DNA of 64,000 bases, taken from the NCBI GenBank assembly GCA_947034895.1, contig OX344765.1:2361001-2425000 (forward strand), written 5' to 3'. The notes under the pieces were generated by a model. It was not told the DNA's origin and did not search any database. It saw only the letters and a program-made list of their open reading frames with translations. Shown here one piece after another: positions 34,337-48,000 of this stretch (the stretch's first letter is position 1; every line of letters starts with the position of its first letter). This DNA is from Rhytidiadelphus loreus (taxonomy: Eukaryota > Streptophyta > Bryopsida > Hypnales > Hylocomiaceae). A program made the translations under genes and the position numbers.

Positions 34337-37300
34337 TTAGTCAGCATCCATGTCTTCTTCCTGTGCCTCCTTCGCGGCCGTCTTGGCTTCAGCCAACAAG
34401 TCGGCAGGAACCTGGTATTGGCACCGACACATCGTATCAGTATCCACAGAAATGAAATCATATAAACAAGGAATGGGGAGATACAATAGAGATGTGATTA
34501 CTTCAGTATCCACAAAAACTTGAACTCGTGGCTGATTCGTACAGCTAAATACATGCCGGGGCCAGGCAGTAAAAATAATTGAATCGAGGAATGGAAACAT
34601 TGAAAGATAGAAAACTCACTCGTTGATGCTCTCGGTTGGACTCGTCACAAATCCAGCTCATCTCTAACTCGAAAGCCTTGTCCTTGGCCTCATCATGCAC
34701 ACCGTAAATGCTGGAAAATTTCACATTTACACACAAAAAGGTAACAGTGGCAAATTAACACTTAACAAACCTGGGGAACAATGTTACTGCCATACAATAA
34801 GTTGCTCTTCAAGATGTCATAATCAAGACAACGAAATTCAGGTTCCTAAACGTAGAAAAGAGTCTTGCTTCAATCGCTCCGATCCTGCATAATACAGGAA
34901 CTTGTTTCCTGAATGTAAGAGTACAGAAAAAAATGAATGGTTGGCTTACATTTTAGCAACTGCAATGACCCCTTGTCTGCAAGTCATTTCTGTGAGATTC
35001 AATTTTTCAATTTCACTGTAACACACCCAAAGTCAGAGCCACGGTTATTGATACTGTTAGATATTCATGCATCGTGACGACTATCAGAAATAAAGAGATC
35101 TCCTCTGACAAAATTTCAAGCTACTGACAAAAAAATTATTGCTGGAACTGAACAAGGAAAGAAGCATACGTCTTAGCAGCTTGCCGACCCTTTCCAACTG
35201 CAGCTCCGAAATAACGCTGAATCCACGAGAATAATGGGTTCAGTTAACATCCGACCACCAAACAAGCAACTCGCAATTTGACATTTGAAAGTATGGTACA
35301 TTAGGAATATAGAGCCATTCAAGAGCCTTACATAGGCAACACCCGAGGGCTCTATCATGTAGAGTTGAGGACCATCACGATCGTAACCTCCAAGGATTGC
35401 TGAAGAACCAAAGGGTCTGAACAAAACAAACACATACCACAGCACAGCTTGAGCACAAATCATGTAGCAGCTACATATCAATCCAAAACAGACACTTAAT
35501 TTAACAGAATGATGCTCTTAACAGCCAAATCCAAAATCAGACTCTGTAATCGCAAAGACCGGACAGTTTAACCAGTGATTAAGTTACATCTCGGCAATAA
35601 ACATGTCGCACAATCAGTGTCCAGTTCAGTCGGTGAGTACCTGAGCCACCAATAAAGCGTACACAGATGAGAATGATGAGCAACACGGTCACACAACTCT
35701 CCAATAGGAACCTCCTCACCATAAAAGCTGCAACAAGCGATCCAAGTCAAGGGAAGTAAGTTGGAAGCACGCGCGCGGCATTCTTTCAGAGTGATTTTTC
35801 AAGCGTACCTTCATCCTCATGCACGAAATTATTCTTGGACCTCACATTCTGATTGATTTCAAATCAGAAACAGAAGGAGAAATCCCCATATATTCAGCAC
35901 GAGAGAGCCCCGGGACGAATTAGGGTAAGGAATGTGAAAGTTTTGTGGGCAATCTTCGCAAATTCTTGAGAAAATAATGTATTGAATCCGTTTCCAAAAT
36001 CAATTTTTAACAATTAAAATAAAATAAATAAATGTACATGATTTAGTTTGCTTTCTAGAAACAATCTCAGCATTGGGATTAGTGTGTTTCAATTCCATCT
36101 TAGAGCTACCCAAAATTTAGTTTTTTCCTTCTATATCTTGCATCTATATCAAGTGAACAATTTTTCAAAGAATGAAAATTATAGAGTTTCTTAAAAAAAA
36201 ATTTGGACTTGCAACTCAATTCTTCTAAAAAAAAAATATATAATATTCACAATGCGTAGTATTGTACTATACAACAATTTAAATTAAGAAGATTCAAATC
36301 CCTATAATTAGGCCCAAAACAAAACAAAAGTAGTTTTCTCCACTTAAGAAACTCATATCTTGAGATCAATATGGTCAGAGTTTCTGAAATTTCTTCTAGA
36401 CATTCTCATACAAGTCTAGTGCAAGATCCTATGGTTGGATATGCAAAAGAAACAAATGCTTAAATTTTTTTTTTGGTTTGCATTGAAAATGGCAATTTTG
36501 AGTGGCATTTAATTAAAATAAGGCCTCGTGACTTTTGGGGGGTAAGAAATGGAAGAGTACCTTCTATAATTTGAGGCTTCAGTGCGGGCTTTGGTAACTA
36601 TCTGCCTGCCATCAGATGCCAAACCTGCCATTGCCTGCACATAACCCAGATGCCTCAACAAGACTTTCAATAAGTTAGTCCCTGAACATAACATTCAGTA
36701 GCCTTCAGAGTGGTTGCCTTTCCCTCTCTCTGGAGGCCTCATCCACAAAAAAACATCCACAAGGGGAATTAAAATAGTAAGCTTCAGTACCGGGTACCAG
36801 GATCATGACAGTAGATTTATAGTATATACTATCTTTTTGCTAAATCTCGGACATGCCAAACAAATCAATAAAGAAATGTTAAGATGGTTTGCCCAAAATC
36901 TCAAGAATCCTTTGAATCAAAAGCCAATGTCATTATTTTAACCCTTTACCAACAAAAAACAATTTTGATGGCCCAATGATGGAATTGCTTAGAAGACATT
37001 TGTGGGAATGAAGGTTGGTGATGTCATTTTATATTGAAATCAATTGTTTACCACGAATCCTCAAAGAATATGGAATAATTTGAAAATGCCAAGATGGCAA
37101 TCACTTAAAGTTTGTATTTCTCCATTCATCCATCTTTTGAATCCAAAACACTTTTCAATGATATTCATGCACTTTTTCATCCAAAGTTGGTGACTTCATC
37201 CACATTTTAATTAGAAATGAAAAGCTTCTGACAAAAAGAGACTACTTTTATTTGGCAAAAAGTAGAGATATATTTTGCTGCAATCTGTCCCCATGGTGCC

Positions 37301-38326
37301 AAAGAAATGAGGGTAAAAAAAAGGGGGTCTGGACATACCATGCCAGCATGACGGTCTACTGCATGAATTCTGCGGTTGGAACCCTCCAGTAGCATTTTGG
37401 AGGAGATTAGCTTCTCGACTCCCTGCAACAAGAAGATAGCCATATGTAAGTTAAACTCAAGTACATGAATCCTCACACGGACAATTTGCAAAGCTTTCAC
37501 AGATGAGATCGAACTCAACACACTGGACAAAACTCAAACACTAGGAAACCAATTAAGTTAATCTCTACACAAAAACAAGCTAAGACGAGCAATTCAGTTT
37601 GATGCATTCAGTACCAAGACAACACCATCCTTGCACTTAATGCCCACGACAGTCCTGCACATCAGCAGCAGTACTGTTGTTTTAGTCAGTCTTCCCACAT
37701 GAAATCACTGGGATCCACAAACCTCCAACAAAGCGGCTCTTTCTTAAAGTTCTATACTGCAGTGGTGCAACCCTAATCATGATCACTCCTAACCCAAATT
37801 TCTTTTTGAAGTCGCAGCACGTCTACTTCGAGAACCTGTGCGAAATGGATGCGCCATGATCTCTCATCAAAATATATGCAGAAGTTCAGGTGAGGGATTT
37901 CGGTCCACATACGAACTGTGAGCAATAAAATTCAATCACCTTCTTCCGCAACAGTCAAAACAGAGCTCAAAATACTATCACACGGCAGCACCAGAAGCCT
38001 GATTTGCATGAAATTGAAGCACATACCCGCTGTTGTCGACCGCTTTGGAGGCGTACTCGACTTGGAATACTCGCCCATCCGGTGAGAAGGTAGTCACCGA
38101 CAAATCATACTGCCATTCATTAAACTCCCTCCCCTTTTGTCAGCTTCTTTTTCTCGATCACACTTCCAAATATAACAAGAAATCGAATAACAAACTTCGC
38201 CAGAGCTCATTCATACGGTTATGCTCATAATTCCCGGAATCATTCAAAATGCGTTGAACATATTGAAGATCCCGTTCACAAATCAGGTCTGAAACTAGGG
38301 CCTACCCCTGTTCCAATGCTGGTCAT
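34337..38326 (-). CDS. PAG1: 20S proteasome alpha subunit, PAG1 type (alpha-3/alpha-7 position)
   Basis: Eleven coding exons, minus strand: 38326-38306, 38109-38027, 37654-37615, 37422-37339, 36634-36561, 35727-35641, 35416-35332, 35216-35170, 35015-34950, 34710-34620, 34411-34337. All junctions are GT-AG and in frame. They total 753 nt and 250 residues, the usual size for plant PAG1. The protein starts MTSIGTG, followed by [20 protein letters not shown] (alpha-subunit signature), [63 protein letters not shown], and a C-terminal [15 protein letters not shown] with an acidic EEDMDAD tail. Alpha subunits are structural: they form the outer gated rings of the 20S core in cytosol and nucleus and have no catalytic Thr. 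The GC-rich sequence at 38330-38400 is probably 5' UTR/promoter. The 833-nt fifth intron contains repeat sequence. Confidence 0.95.
35930..36545. repeat. Dispersed AT-rich repeat within a PAG1 intron
   Basis: AATCTCAGCATTGGGATTAG, TTCAATTCCATCTTAGAGCT and GGCAATTTTGAGTGGCATTT match the element at 10590-11383 and the fragment at 25.0-25.2 kb. The right border GGCCTCGTGACTTTTGGGGG resembles the GGCCTTGATCTTTTAGGGA end of that element. It explains the unusually long intron. Confidence 0.5.
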
Positions 38327-39107
38327 GGCTGCTATTTTCCTTGCAAATCCCCCTCCTTAATCTTCAAAGATCTGGAAGCCCACACACACACGGACAATTA
38401 GACGAAAATTTACACGAAAATTCTACCAAGGAGAAACCAAAAGAAGTGCGATATATACCGAATTGCACAGAAGCAAAGCTCAGATCGAAAACATGAACGA
38501 CAGAACTAAAAATCAGTCAAGGACTTCACAAATCTACTAAAATAAACCAAAGAAAAAACTGGGTACCAAACACTCCCTGTGCAATAAAGCACATACCCAC
38601 AACCGCATCGACAAAGCGCACAGCAATCGGGTGTGCATCAGTTGGAGGTCATCGAGGATCGACAACAAGCTTACGAAAGAGCAGCCGGGCTTGGAGAACA
38701 AGGCAGTGATCGAACCTTCACGATCAACTGGGAAGTCCCATTGTAACTGTTTTTCTTGGATGACATTCGTTGAAACTGATGGCTATGTGGATGAGAAAGT
38801 GTTGGTCCATGGTTTCTCTTTTAATGTGGAACATGTCTGAAATATGAAAAATTGCACAACTTTTTCTGAAAATTGGAGAGAATTTCATTGTTGCCATGTA
38901 TATTCAAAAATTATTCTTAATAAAATTTAGAAAAAAATACACATTTGTGCATGAATAGAAAAAATCAATCCATACCATCAAAGTGTCAAAAAATTAGGAA
39001 GTTAGAGCGACTTGCTGAAAACCAAGAAAATTAGATGAAGTTGTTGAATTGTCAAAATGTCAAAATTAAATTATTTCAACACCTAAGTGTTGAATCTGAC
39101 TTGAACG
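38327..39107. other. PAG1 upstream region
   Basis: GC-richer sequence up to about 38830 probably holds the PAG1 promoter and untranslated exon. The frame at 38631-38840 is unsupported. Beyond 38850 the sequence is AT-rich without features. Confidence 0.4.
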
Positions 39108-39139
39108 TACAATACATGGAGTTTTGTGACTATGCACTA

Positions 39140-39600
39140 TGCACTCAAAAGAGGCAATCACCCCCTTTTTCTTCCCCAAGCCCACCTCAACCGTTGATTC
39201 TTTCATGGTCACCCCAGCCGTTGATTGTTTTTGGAAAAAAAAACCGGGGCCCTCTCTTTGCCGTTGATGAGGGTCGTTGTGAAAAATTGTCCCCCCTCAA
39301 TATTGGATACGAATATTCTGTACTGTATACGGATATTATATACCATATACATATAAAGATATATAATATGGATCAATCAGGATACAATCAATATGTCCCA
39401 TATTGATTGTAAGAAATCCCCACCCTCTCAAAATTATAAGACGGGTGGTGTGTGTTTGAAAAATCAAGCTTAATAAAATTTTAATATTAAAATTTTCACA
39501 AAAAAAATCAAATTTTAAAATTTTAGAAACCTAAGGGGAAGGGAGGTTTTCTTTTTGGAGGGGTGAATTATTGCCTCTTTTGGATTGTGACACATAGTGC
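39140..39600. repeat. GTATCC-array element, copy 2
   Basis: The left end is CACTCAAAAGAGGCAATCACC. The right end is its approximate inverse GGTGAATTATTGCCTCTTTTGG. Degenerate GGATAC units lie at 39305-39400, ending in CCCATATTGATTG. A similar 24-bp sequence (ACAATACAT-GAGTTTTGTGAC) lies just outside each end (about 39108 and 39614), which may be a target duplication or an older duplication. Confidence 0.6.
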
Positions 39601-39639
39601 ACAGTAACTGCCTACAATACATAGAGTTTTGTGACATAG

Positions 39640-41500
39640 TGATGATAGGGAGTCATGGTTGTGCACTTTACCCTCACCCATTTGCACATGGAAGACCTAA
39701 ATTCTAAAAAACTAATTTCACCTTTATGCCATTTAGTATTTTAGCAATTCCAATGCATGTGCATATTTTATGGTACTTTGGCACTCAACATATTAGGGTC
39801 AATAGATCCAATATATTGATTAGTATGAACAAGTTGGCCTTTCTAGGAAGAACTAGTTGAGCTAGTTTATTCTCCTAAAAAGTATATTGTATTGTTGGTA
39901 GTTCCTTACATAGTAAAAATTTAGTAGTCAAATACTATTTCACTTCAATTATCTTAAAAAAATAATAAAAGTTAAATATATTACAACATTTACAAACTTA
40001 ATATGGTTAATTAATTAATTATCAAGTTTAATCATTTTGAAAATTTGAAATTTAACTGTATACAATCTTGAACTATCCAAATTCATAAGTTTATAAAATT
40101 TGAAAATTATAAATTAACAAATTTATAGATTTATAATATATAAAGATTTCATATCTTTGTTAATTAAAAAATTCATAATTATAATCTATAATTTGCTTAT
40201 GGTTGTCAATACAAGAAAACAATAGAACCCTAATGTAATGACAATACAAATCCTTCTATCTATGGAAGATATGCAATTATTGTAGCAATGGTCCTTGGTA
40301 TTACTAGTGCCTTAGTTGAATATGAAATATTTAAAAGAAAAAACCATTTCATTTCAAAATTAAGAATTACATCAAATTTATCAATCTAAAATATCAAAAT
40401 TTGAATAGAATTGATGAATTCACAAATTAATAAACTATAATTTTTTTAAATTCAAAATTTCAAATTAACAAGTATAAATTTTATGAATAATTTATAGTTT
40501 TATAACCTATAATTTTGAAATTTTAGACATTCACAAATTTCAAGATTTAATAATTTCAAAAAATTAAATGTCATTAATAGTGTATCAAGAATATTAAAGC
40601 TTTTGTATAATTGAAATAATAATAATCTTTCTATAAATTAGAAACATTCAAAAGTTCATTGAAGCCTTTGTATTGAAATTTTAGAGGCCTTGGAGGTTCA
40701 AGATAACCCTTCAAGTGTCTTTGCACAACTCAAGCTCAACCAAAGAAGAAAGTGCTCAAATGTTTAAATTGTTAAAAAACATTTAGAACAATAAAATAAA
40801 AACAATCACTTATTAACAACTTGAAGGAAATAAGATTTAACTAAACAATTGATGAAAGAGTGCTTCTAAATGTCTAAAAATGAGCTTACTAGAAGAGACT
40901 ACTTTGCAACCATGTAGAAGACAAGGAACTCAACAAGGTATCTATTGTAAAAACAACTTTAGTGGAAAAACATGCTTTCTAAAGTTTCAAGTGAGAATTG
41001 TCATCATTGGTACTTTGTAATACTAAAAACACTAAAGTATGACAAATTTGAATATTTTTGTTTTTTTAATTAAAAAAAATATGGATTGCATTAGTCAACA
41101 TACCACACACCTCTAATTTGATTTTCAAATGTTGCAAACAAAAATCCTCCCAAAATGTTAAATTTTTTGTTTTAGATCCAAAATATGAACCCAAAACAAT
41201 ATAAGTGTTTCATCCTTTCAATGTACAATTCATTTTAATTTCATTGTAACTTTCAAAATATCAAATTTTTGAATTTTATTTTAAATAAAAAAATAAGAAA
41301 CATTTCTATATCATTTAAAGAAATATTTTTTTTTCTAAAATTCAAAAAAATATTGAAATTTCAAGTTGAATGTAATTCAATCTTAACTATTGAATAATGA
41401 TTGAATATTGTGTATTTCCATTTGAATTTTCTATCTTTGGTGTTTAAAAAAATTTAAACACTACGAGAGAAAGGGGTGTTTTAAGCATTAGAAGAGAAAA
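39640..41500. other. Very AT-rich gene-free stretch
   Basis: Nothing but AT-rich sequence with short homopolymers; no gene or bounded element seen. Confidence 0.6.
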
Positions 41501-41502
41501 GG

Positions 41503-41870
41503 GACTTCAAAAGGGCTGCGAGTTATTCACAAGTTCTAAAACTTGGGAGCTTCATTGAACTAAAAAAAAGAAGCCATGTATAGGTAGCTGAGGTGGTGGA
41601 GCAACTGCCATGTCATTTGAAGAATAAATTATTCTTGAATTTAAAAAAAATAAAATACAAAAAACCAACTAGGCTTGGCCACCTAGCCTATGGAGGCTGG
41701 CCGCTTGCGTGGCTAGCCGTTTGGCTGTGCAGGCAAACTCCCCGGTTAGTCGCTTGCTTGGCAAGCAAACTTTTTTAGTTTTTTTAGTTTTTTTTAATTT
41801 TTTAATTTTTTAAAGACTTTTGTTCCCAAAAATGGGGAACAAGCTTGAAGCAGTCCCTTGGAGGGGTGAA
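41503..41870. repeat. Transposon-like unit with a GC-rich centre
   Basis: The left AAGGGCTGCGAGTT...ACAAGTTC and right GGAACAAGCTTGAAGCAGTCCCTT are roughly inverse. The middle (41675-41770) is an island of GC-rich sequence with repeated GGC-TGGCC/GCTTGC words in AT-rich surroundings. The frame at 41593-41778 is not a gene. Confidence 0.4.
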
Positions 41871-41879
41871 TTTTTTCCT

Positions 41880-42512
41880 AATGTGTGCTTTTAAGTATAG
41901 TCCTAGAGATAAGATATTAAGTAATGACCTTTATGTAGATTTTAGTAAAAATTTACTGAAAATATGTGTACGAGTTTTATACCTTGCTCAAATTATATGC
42001 ACATTTATAGTTTTTATTCAATAGAAATATCTAATTATTGATTTTATAGCATTAATTTCAGATCTTTAAAATTCAAATGAAAATTCTACTACTACATCTC
42101 TGAATATTCCTAAAATATGATTTCTTGATCTATCAATTGTAGGTAAGAGTTGCTTCAATCTTGAGACATTGACACTTTGATCATTTTGACTACATGATTT
42201 TTTACAATCAAAAATTTATTCCTAAATTAATCCACAACTAACTTGTGGTCACATAGATACAACCATGCATTATCCTCGTAGCATTACATTGTCCATTGGC
42301 TGGATGGTGGATGTCTGTTGTGAAAAGTGCATTTCATCCAATCGATATTCATTGAGTAAAGTTTCAAGAAAAGTCATGTACTACATCAATGGAAATAAGA
42401 AAGAATTTTCTATGTGAGTCAACAATTATAAATATGTTGGAAGAAGTTCCAATTATTTATTTCAAAGTTCCACAAGAAGTTTTATTATCTTTAAAACGAG
42501 TGCTAAGGGGTT
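41880..42512. repeat. Dispersed repeat, copy 1 (second copy at 62470-63010)
   Basis: TATATGCACATTTATAGTTTTTATT, CATTGTCCATTGG-TGGATGG and ATCAATGGAAA-AAGAAAGAAT-TTCTA are shared with 62.5-63.0 kb in the same order. The right border is CTAAGGGG-TTAA, a TTAA-family end. Confidence 0.55.
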
Positions 42513-42514
42513 AA

Positions 42515-42821
42515 GGTAACAACACCTAATTGTGACTTCTTTCCAAAATTGACCCCTACTGTAGAGATTCTTGCCTAAAATGTACAGTCTTGTTATTCAC
42601 GAGAGTTTAGGGTCACATTAGTTGGGTACACCTATTTCCAGTACTTTGAAAATTCATATATTATTCATATGATGTCCAAAAAATGCATTCTAAGAAAATC
42701 TAGAATCTTCTTCTGACTACCAAATAAAATCCTTCAAAAAAAAATTTCAACATAATAGTGGAACCCTACTAGTGGAACCCGGCTGAATTGCTTATCTGGA
42801 TGCAATTAGGTGTTGTTACCT
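42515..42821. mobile_element. TA-flanked MITE with perfect inverse ends
   Basis: AGGTAACAACACCTAATTG at the left and its exact inverse at the right (42803-42821), with TA duplications at 42513-42514 and 42822-42823. It is 307 bp. It is inserted in the TTAA that ends the preceding repeat. A solo right end of the same family lies at 21815-21833. Confidence 0.75.
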
Positions 42822-42846
42822 TACTTAAAGCATCACCACCCATCTT

Positions 42847-43160
42847 GCAAAATGCGTGGTGGTTTAGCTTGCAAAATGCATGGCCATCCAATTTGCAAGC
42901 CAAATTGCCCCATCCACTGCATGTTATAACCGCATTTTGCAAGATGGATAAGTTTCTAAATTTGGACCGCTTTGCAAGGTAGACCAATGGGCTATACCAC
43001 TAAAGGTTCGTACTTTAGGGAAAAGTGCCGATGCTCTTGTCTCATGTGGTTTGCAAGCCAATTTGCAAGCCATGCTTTGGCTTGCAAAATCCCCCATTTT
43101 GCAAGCCACCCAAGGCTTTTTGCCCGGCCTCTTAACAAGTTCATCCGTTTTGCAAGATGG
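42847..43160. repeat. Cluster of TTGCAAAATG/TTGCAAGCC words
   Basis: TTGCAAAATGC-TGG, TTTGCAAGCCA and TTTTGCAAGATGG recur at least nine times on alternating strands over about 300 bp, just upstream of the MRF promoter. The spacing is irregular. Frames here spell repeated ACK/CKM residues and are not genes. Confidence 0.6.
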
Positions 43161-43319
43161 GTGGGCATACTCTTAACGAGAGTTGAGACTCCTTAATTAA
43201 GGAATGGGATGGAAACCTGCACATCCATATCAAAACGCATCCATCACAAGCGCGAGGGAAATGCCAAGTGTGCTCGGGACAGGTGTCGCAACTGCGAAGC
43301 ATCGATCCCCCCCCTGCAG

Positions 43320-44980
43320 CTTCCCTGCAGCTTTAGGGTTACGTTAACGGATAAGTGCTCAAGGCCCGCCAGAGCCGGCCTCAGATGACTCAGCCCCGTC
43401 TCTCTCCCCCCCAAACCCTAACTGCTGACATCCCCAAGCAATTCCGCCAATTCACCATCGCCGGCGCGACCTTGCCCAATTGTTACCCCCGAATTGTTGC
43501 CTCCCGACGCCGACTTCGGCTTCATGTACGTGAGTCTGCACTTCTCCCTTCTAGTTGTCTTGGATTTGACCCAGCATTGCCGTATTGCTGCCTCCAATGC
43601 CGGTGGCTTTCAGGGTTTCGGGTTCTGGTCTGGGGTTGAGGGTTTCACGATTGCTGGAGGGGTGTAGTCCTTGTTGCGATGAATTTGTGTGCGTTTATCT
43701 GCTGGATGGGGTTGGTATGGATTTAGTTTAGATGTTGTTGCTTTGGGAGTGGTCTTGATTCAGGATTGGAGCTCTGGTTTGAGCTCAATGGCTGGGGTGG
43801 GATTGTAACGATGATCGGTGGGCCTCTGTGGTGCGGCATTGTTGTCGCATTTTCTTGGATCCGTTGTGATGGATCGTGCAATGGGAGGGTTTGCGAGGTG
43901 CACGGGAGGAGAAACATGGTCACTTGATTGGGTGGCTCTGATGATGCGTGCCATGGTGAACGAGGGATAATTTTGGGGAATACTGCGTTCGTTTCTTCAT
44001 AGTTTTGCAGAGAATCATCAGCATAAAGAATGCCCGATTCTTTAAACCCCGTGTGATGAGTATAAGAATGTACCATGCGGTTCTGTGTTTAGGAGGGTTG
44101 GGGTGGATACGCTCTGTACGGGTAATACGAAAAGTCTCAGATAGGGTTCAGTCTAAATTCATCCCCTTCAAGCTATTTTTCACCGGTTAAGATCAAATTA
44201 TTCGCAGTCTACGTGAAAGGTTTTGGGGTTTAGTGGAGTTCTCCACAGAGCAATGTAGATTTCTTTTGATTTTTTTATCTTTTGACCTACAGGCTCAAAT
44301 TGGACCGTATGTTTTAAAAGCAGTTTTGAGTATGTCGCATGGGGACTTTGTAAAGTCTAAATTTTCTTTTTCTTTGACCAACACATGCGGTATACGTCAC
44401 TGATTTTGATGACATATACTTGACATCATTATTAACAGTATACGGTTTTCATTCGAATGGTACATTTGCTAACCGAGAATCTTTGGTCCGTTAGGGGATA
44501 AAGTAGATTTGTATTAGTTTGAGATTTATTTTCTTACTGGAGTAACACTTTATTAATTACCATGCATGCGTCCCAGGAGTTTGATCGCAATGCCCATTGT
44601 CTTTCAGTTGGTTATCACATACGGCAAGTGGTAAGATCAATAGTTTTTATTTACTTAAGTATTAGTGTAAAACTTTGCTACTTGGCCTTGGCTTTGCGAC
44701 TACTGCTAATCTTGTGACCGTCAGTACTCAAGGGAATGTTTGCCAAAGTAGTTGCCTGTAACTATTTTCGATGAATTTAACTAGGAAGTACACTCAATCT
44801 TGTATAGTTTTGACGATCATACTTCATGATCTTCTGAAATCGTGTTATTAATTCTTGGGTACATGATTGTATGTTTGCTTGTGTAACTGAATGAATGTGT
44901 ATTTTAGTACTTGTAACGTTTTTAAACATTAATAACTTCAGCCATGCAGATACCTTACTCTTGCCGTTTTCTTTCTCCAG
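43320..44980 (+). promoter_or_regulatory. Probable promoter, 5' UTR exon and 5' UTR intron of the MRF gene
   Basis: GC rises sharply at 43200-43650. Telo-box-like words typical of plant translation genes (TTTAGGGTTA at about 43333, AAACCCTAAC at about 43413) lie here. A CATGTAC-GTGAGT donor (43530) and a TTTCTTTCTCCAG acceptor (ending 44980) could remove a 1.45-kb leader intron and leave an untranslated exon of 80 nt before the ATG. Transcript data would be needed to confirm this. Confidence 0.4.
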
Positions 44981-45060
44981 ATTGTTGAAGACAGGGGAAG
45001 CAACATTTGCAATACATTCTTCATTGAGGACAGTAATCTACTTCTGATAGGTGTTAGAAA

Positions 45061-48000
45061 ATGTCGGCGGCATCTGGATTTCTCACCGATGAGCAGCGGA
45101 AGTTGATGAGGTCAGCATCTCATGGACGAGATGTCATTCCGGAGGAGAAAAAGTTCTTGAGAACAGCATCACATGGACGAGATGTCATTCCGGAGGAGAA
45201 AAAGTTCTTGAGAACAGCATCTCATGGGCATCATCACGCAGTGCCAGACCTTGTTGGGTCCCCGGACAAACAAGAAAGATCTATTGCGAAGCTCGTGTCG
45301 GTTGGCAGTGGAGAATCCAAGAAAGAGCGACATTCCCATTCTGGAAAGAATGGTAGACCCAAGAAATGTAATCTCATGCATGATGACTTGCTTCTCTGGT
45401 AGCCGGCAAGTTATACATTCAGGAGTTGAGATGCTCTCCGTCCTAAACCTATAACCGTTAGGGGCCTCATCGCGTCTTCTACACTAGCCCTTGTCACCAA
45501 CAGCAACTCATCTATTCATACACTGGGTTGGACTTATTAGCAAATGGTGTAAACATGACTTCGCTTAAATTTTATGTCCGCTTATCTCTGAATGGAAATG
45601 AGGTTGCCTATTGTCACTTAATAAGGTTCAGCAACGTCCACTTTGAACGATTGCATAAGAATATCATTTACAGTGATAAACATTGATCTCAAGAGAGTTT
45701 GTCTCTTGTCCCGAAAGTGATGTCTCCACTGCTCTACAGCTATTTCCCTAGAATTACACTCCTTCATGGTGAAATGCATAAAGTGACGTAAGTAGTAATC
45801 TGTACCTTAACTCACTTTTTTTTCCTTTGATGCTGCAGCTGGTGGTGGGGGCAAGGGGACTTGGGGGAAGCTTCTGACCGCTGATGGTCAACTTGAAGTG
45901 GATCGGAACGATCCTAATTATGACAGTGGAGAGGTATGCAGTTTATTTCTTACTGCTGCGCTGGAAGCATCTGCATCGCAGTGTTTCTTTTGTTTTATCT
46001 TGTCTATGAATGCCGTTGTAATGGTGTTCCAACACGGAGGAAGTAATTGTTTTAAGTTCGGGCCACTAACTACTCTTTTGAAGTCTCTCATTTCTATCCT
46101 TTGATATATGATGTGATCGTTCTCAGGAGCCTTATAAACTGGTGGGCGCACCTGTGTTACAGTCTTTGGAAGAATATAAAGGTAAGGTGGTAAGCCTCAT
46201 CGAAGAGTATTTCGTGTCAGGTGACGTGGCAAGCATGGCAACGGATTTGGGTAACCTTGGGTCTCCCAATTACCACCATCACTTTGTGAAGAAACTAATT
46301 TCAGCGGCTATGGATCACCATGATAAGGAGAAAGAGATGGCATCTGTGCTGCTCTCAGCCCTTTATGCTGATGTTATAGAACCTGAGCAGCTAGCCAAAG
46401 GTTTTGCGAACCTCTTAGAGTCCGTGGATGACCTTGTCTTGGATATCCCAGAGGCTGTTGAGATTCTCGCCATCTTTCTGGCTCGAGCTGTGGTAGATGA
46501 CATTCTACCTCCAGTATTCCTGTCGAAAACGCAGAAGGTGTTGCCCGAGGGTTGTCAGGGACTTGCCGTAATTCAAGTGACAGAAAAGAGCTATTTATCT
46601 GCTCCTCACCACGCAGAAGTAATTGAACGTAAGTGGGGTGGTAGCACCCACACCACAGTTGCTGAAGTGCAGGCTAAGATTGTTTCACTTCTGAAGGAGT
46701 ACGTGGAAAGTGGGGATAAAGCTGAGGCGTGCCGATGCATCCGGGAATTGAACGTGCCCTTCTTCCATCATGAAGTTGTGAAGAAGGCACTGGTATTGGC
46801 TATGGAGGAAAGGGCAGCGGAAGGAAAGATTTGGTCACTACTTCAAGAGAGTGCAGAGGAAGGCCTCATCACCTCCAGTCAAATGTCGAAAGGCTTTACC
46901 AGGCTTTCTGATTCTATTCATGATCTTGCACTTGACATTCCCCAAGCCAAGGAGAAGATGGAGTTGTTCACAACAAAGTTAGTTTCGCATCTTAACTGAG
47001 AATCTTTCTTTAACTAAGGACTTGAACTCTTTCTCCTTGCTCTAGATTCTGGTACATGTTTTAAACGATACACCTAAGCAAAGTACTTGAAATTCACTCC
47101 CTAGAGTTTTGACAGTTCGCACTGTCACTTGATATCTGAGTTATTGTCTCAGCGTTGATGTTGTCTCATAGCTCATGTTGTATTATATGTGCTTTGCTGC
47201 AGGGCTGCTGAAGAGGGTTGGGTTAGCGCTCCATTTTCACGGGCAGTGGTGTCAGAACTTGCTGCAGGCTCTATGGAGTCGCAGGAAGTCCGTGCTTTCA
47301 AGGCCAAGGCTTCGAATATTATTCAAGAATATTTCTTGTCAGATGACATTGGTGAAGTGGTTACAAGCTTGGAGGATCTTGCAGCTCCTGATTACCATGC
47401 AGCTTTTGTCAAGAGGCTGATTACGCTGGCTATGGACAGGTTTGTTCCTCGACATTGTCCTTTTGCTGCAACGATATGTAGCTTTTAGTAAGGTTTCCTC
47501 TTGTTGGTTGTGGTTGATGCGTCACACTGACGCTTACCATCTGGATTGAAAGGTTGTTTGTTTAAGTTGACCACGGATTCATGGTTTTATGATTTTCATT
47601 TTGAGTGATCATATTGTGAAGAAAACAATTCAGATGGTGCAAGTTTTATACCACCAGTGTAATGCGGTTAGTAACTTAATCGCTGATATTATCCTTGAGC
47701 AGGAAGAATCGGGAGAAGGAAATGGCTTCTGTTTTGGTCTCTGAGTTGTATGCTGAGGTGATTCCTCTTGCAAGTATAGCAAGAGCATACACCTTGCTTC
47801 TTCAGTCTGCAGAGGACACAGCCTTGGATATTCCAGATGCTGCAAATGAGTTGTCCTTGTTTCTAGCCCGTGCAGTGGTTGATGATATTCTCGCCCCCCT
47901 GTATCTTGAAGAGATAAGTGAGCAGTTGGTCGAGGGTTCTTTGGGAAAGGAGATCGTACGTATGGCACAGTCTGTGCTTTCTGCTCGGCATGCAGGGGAG

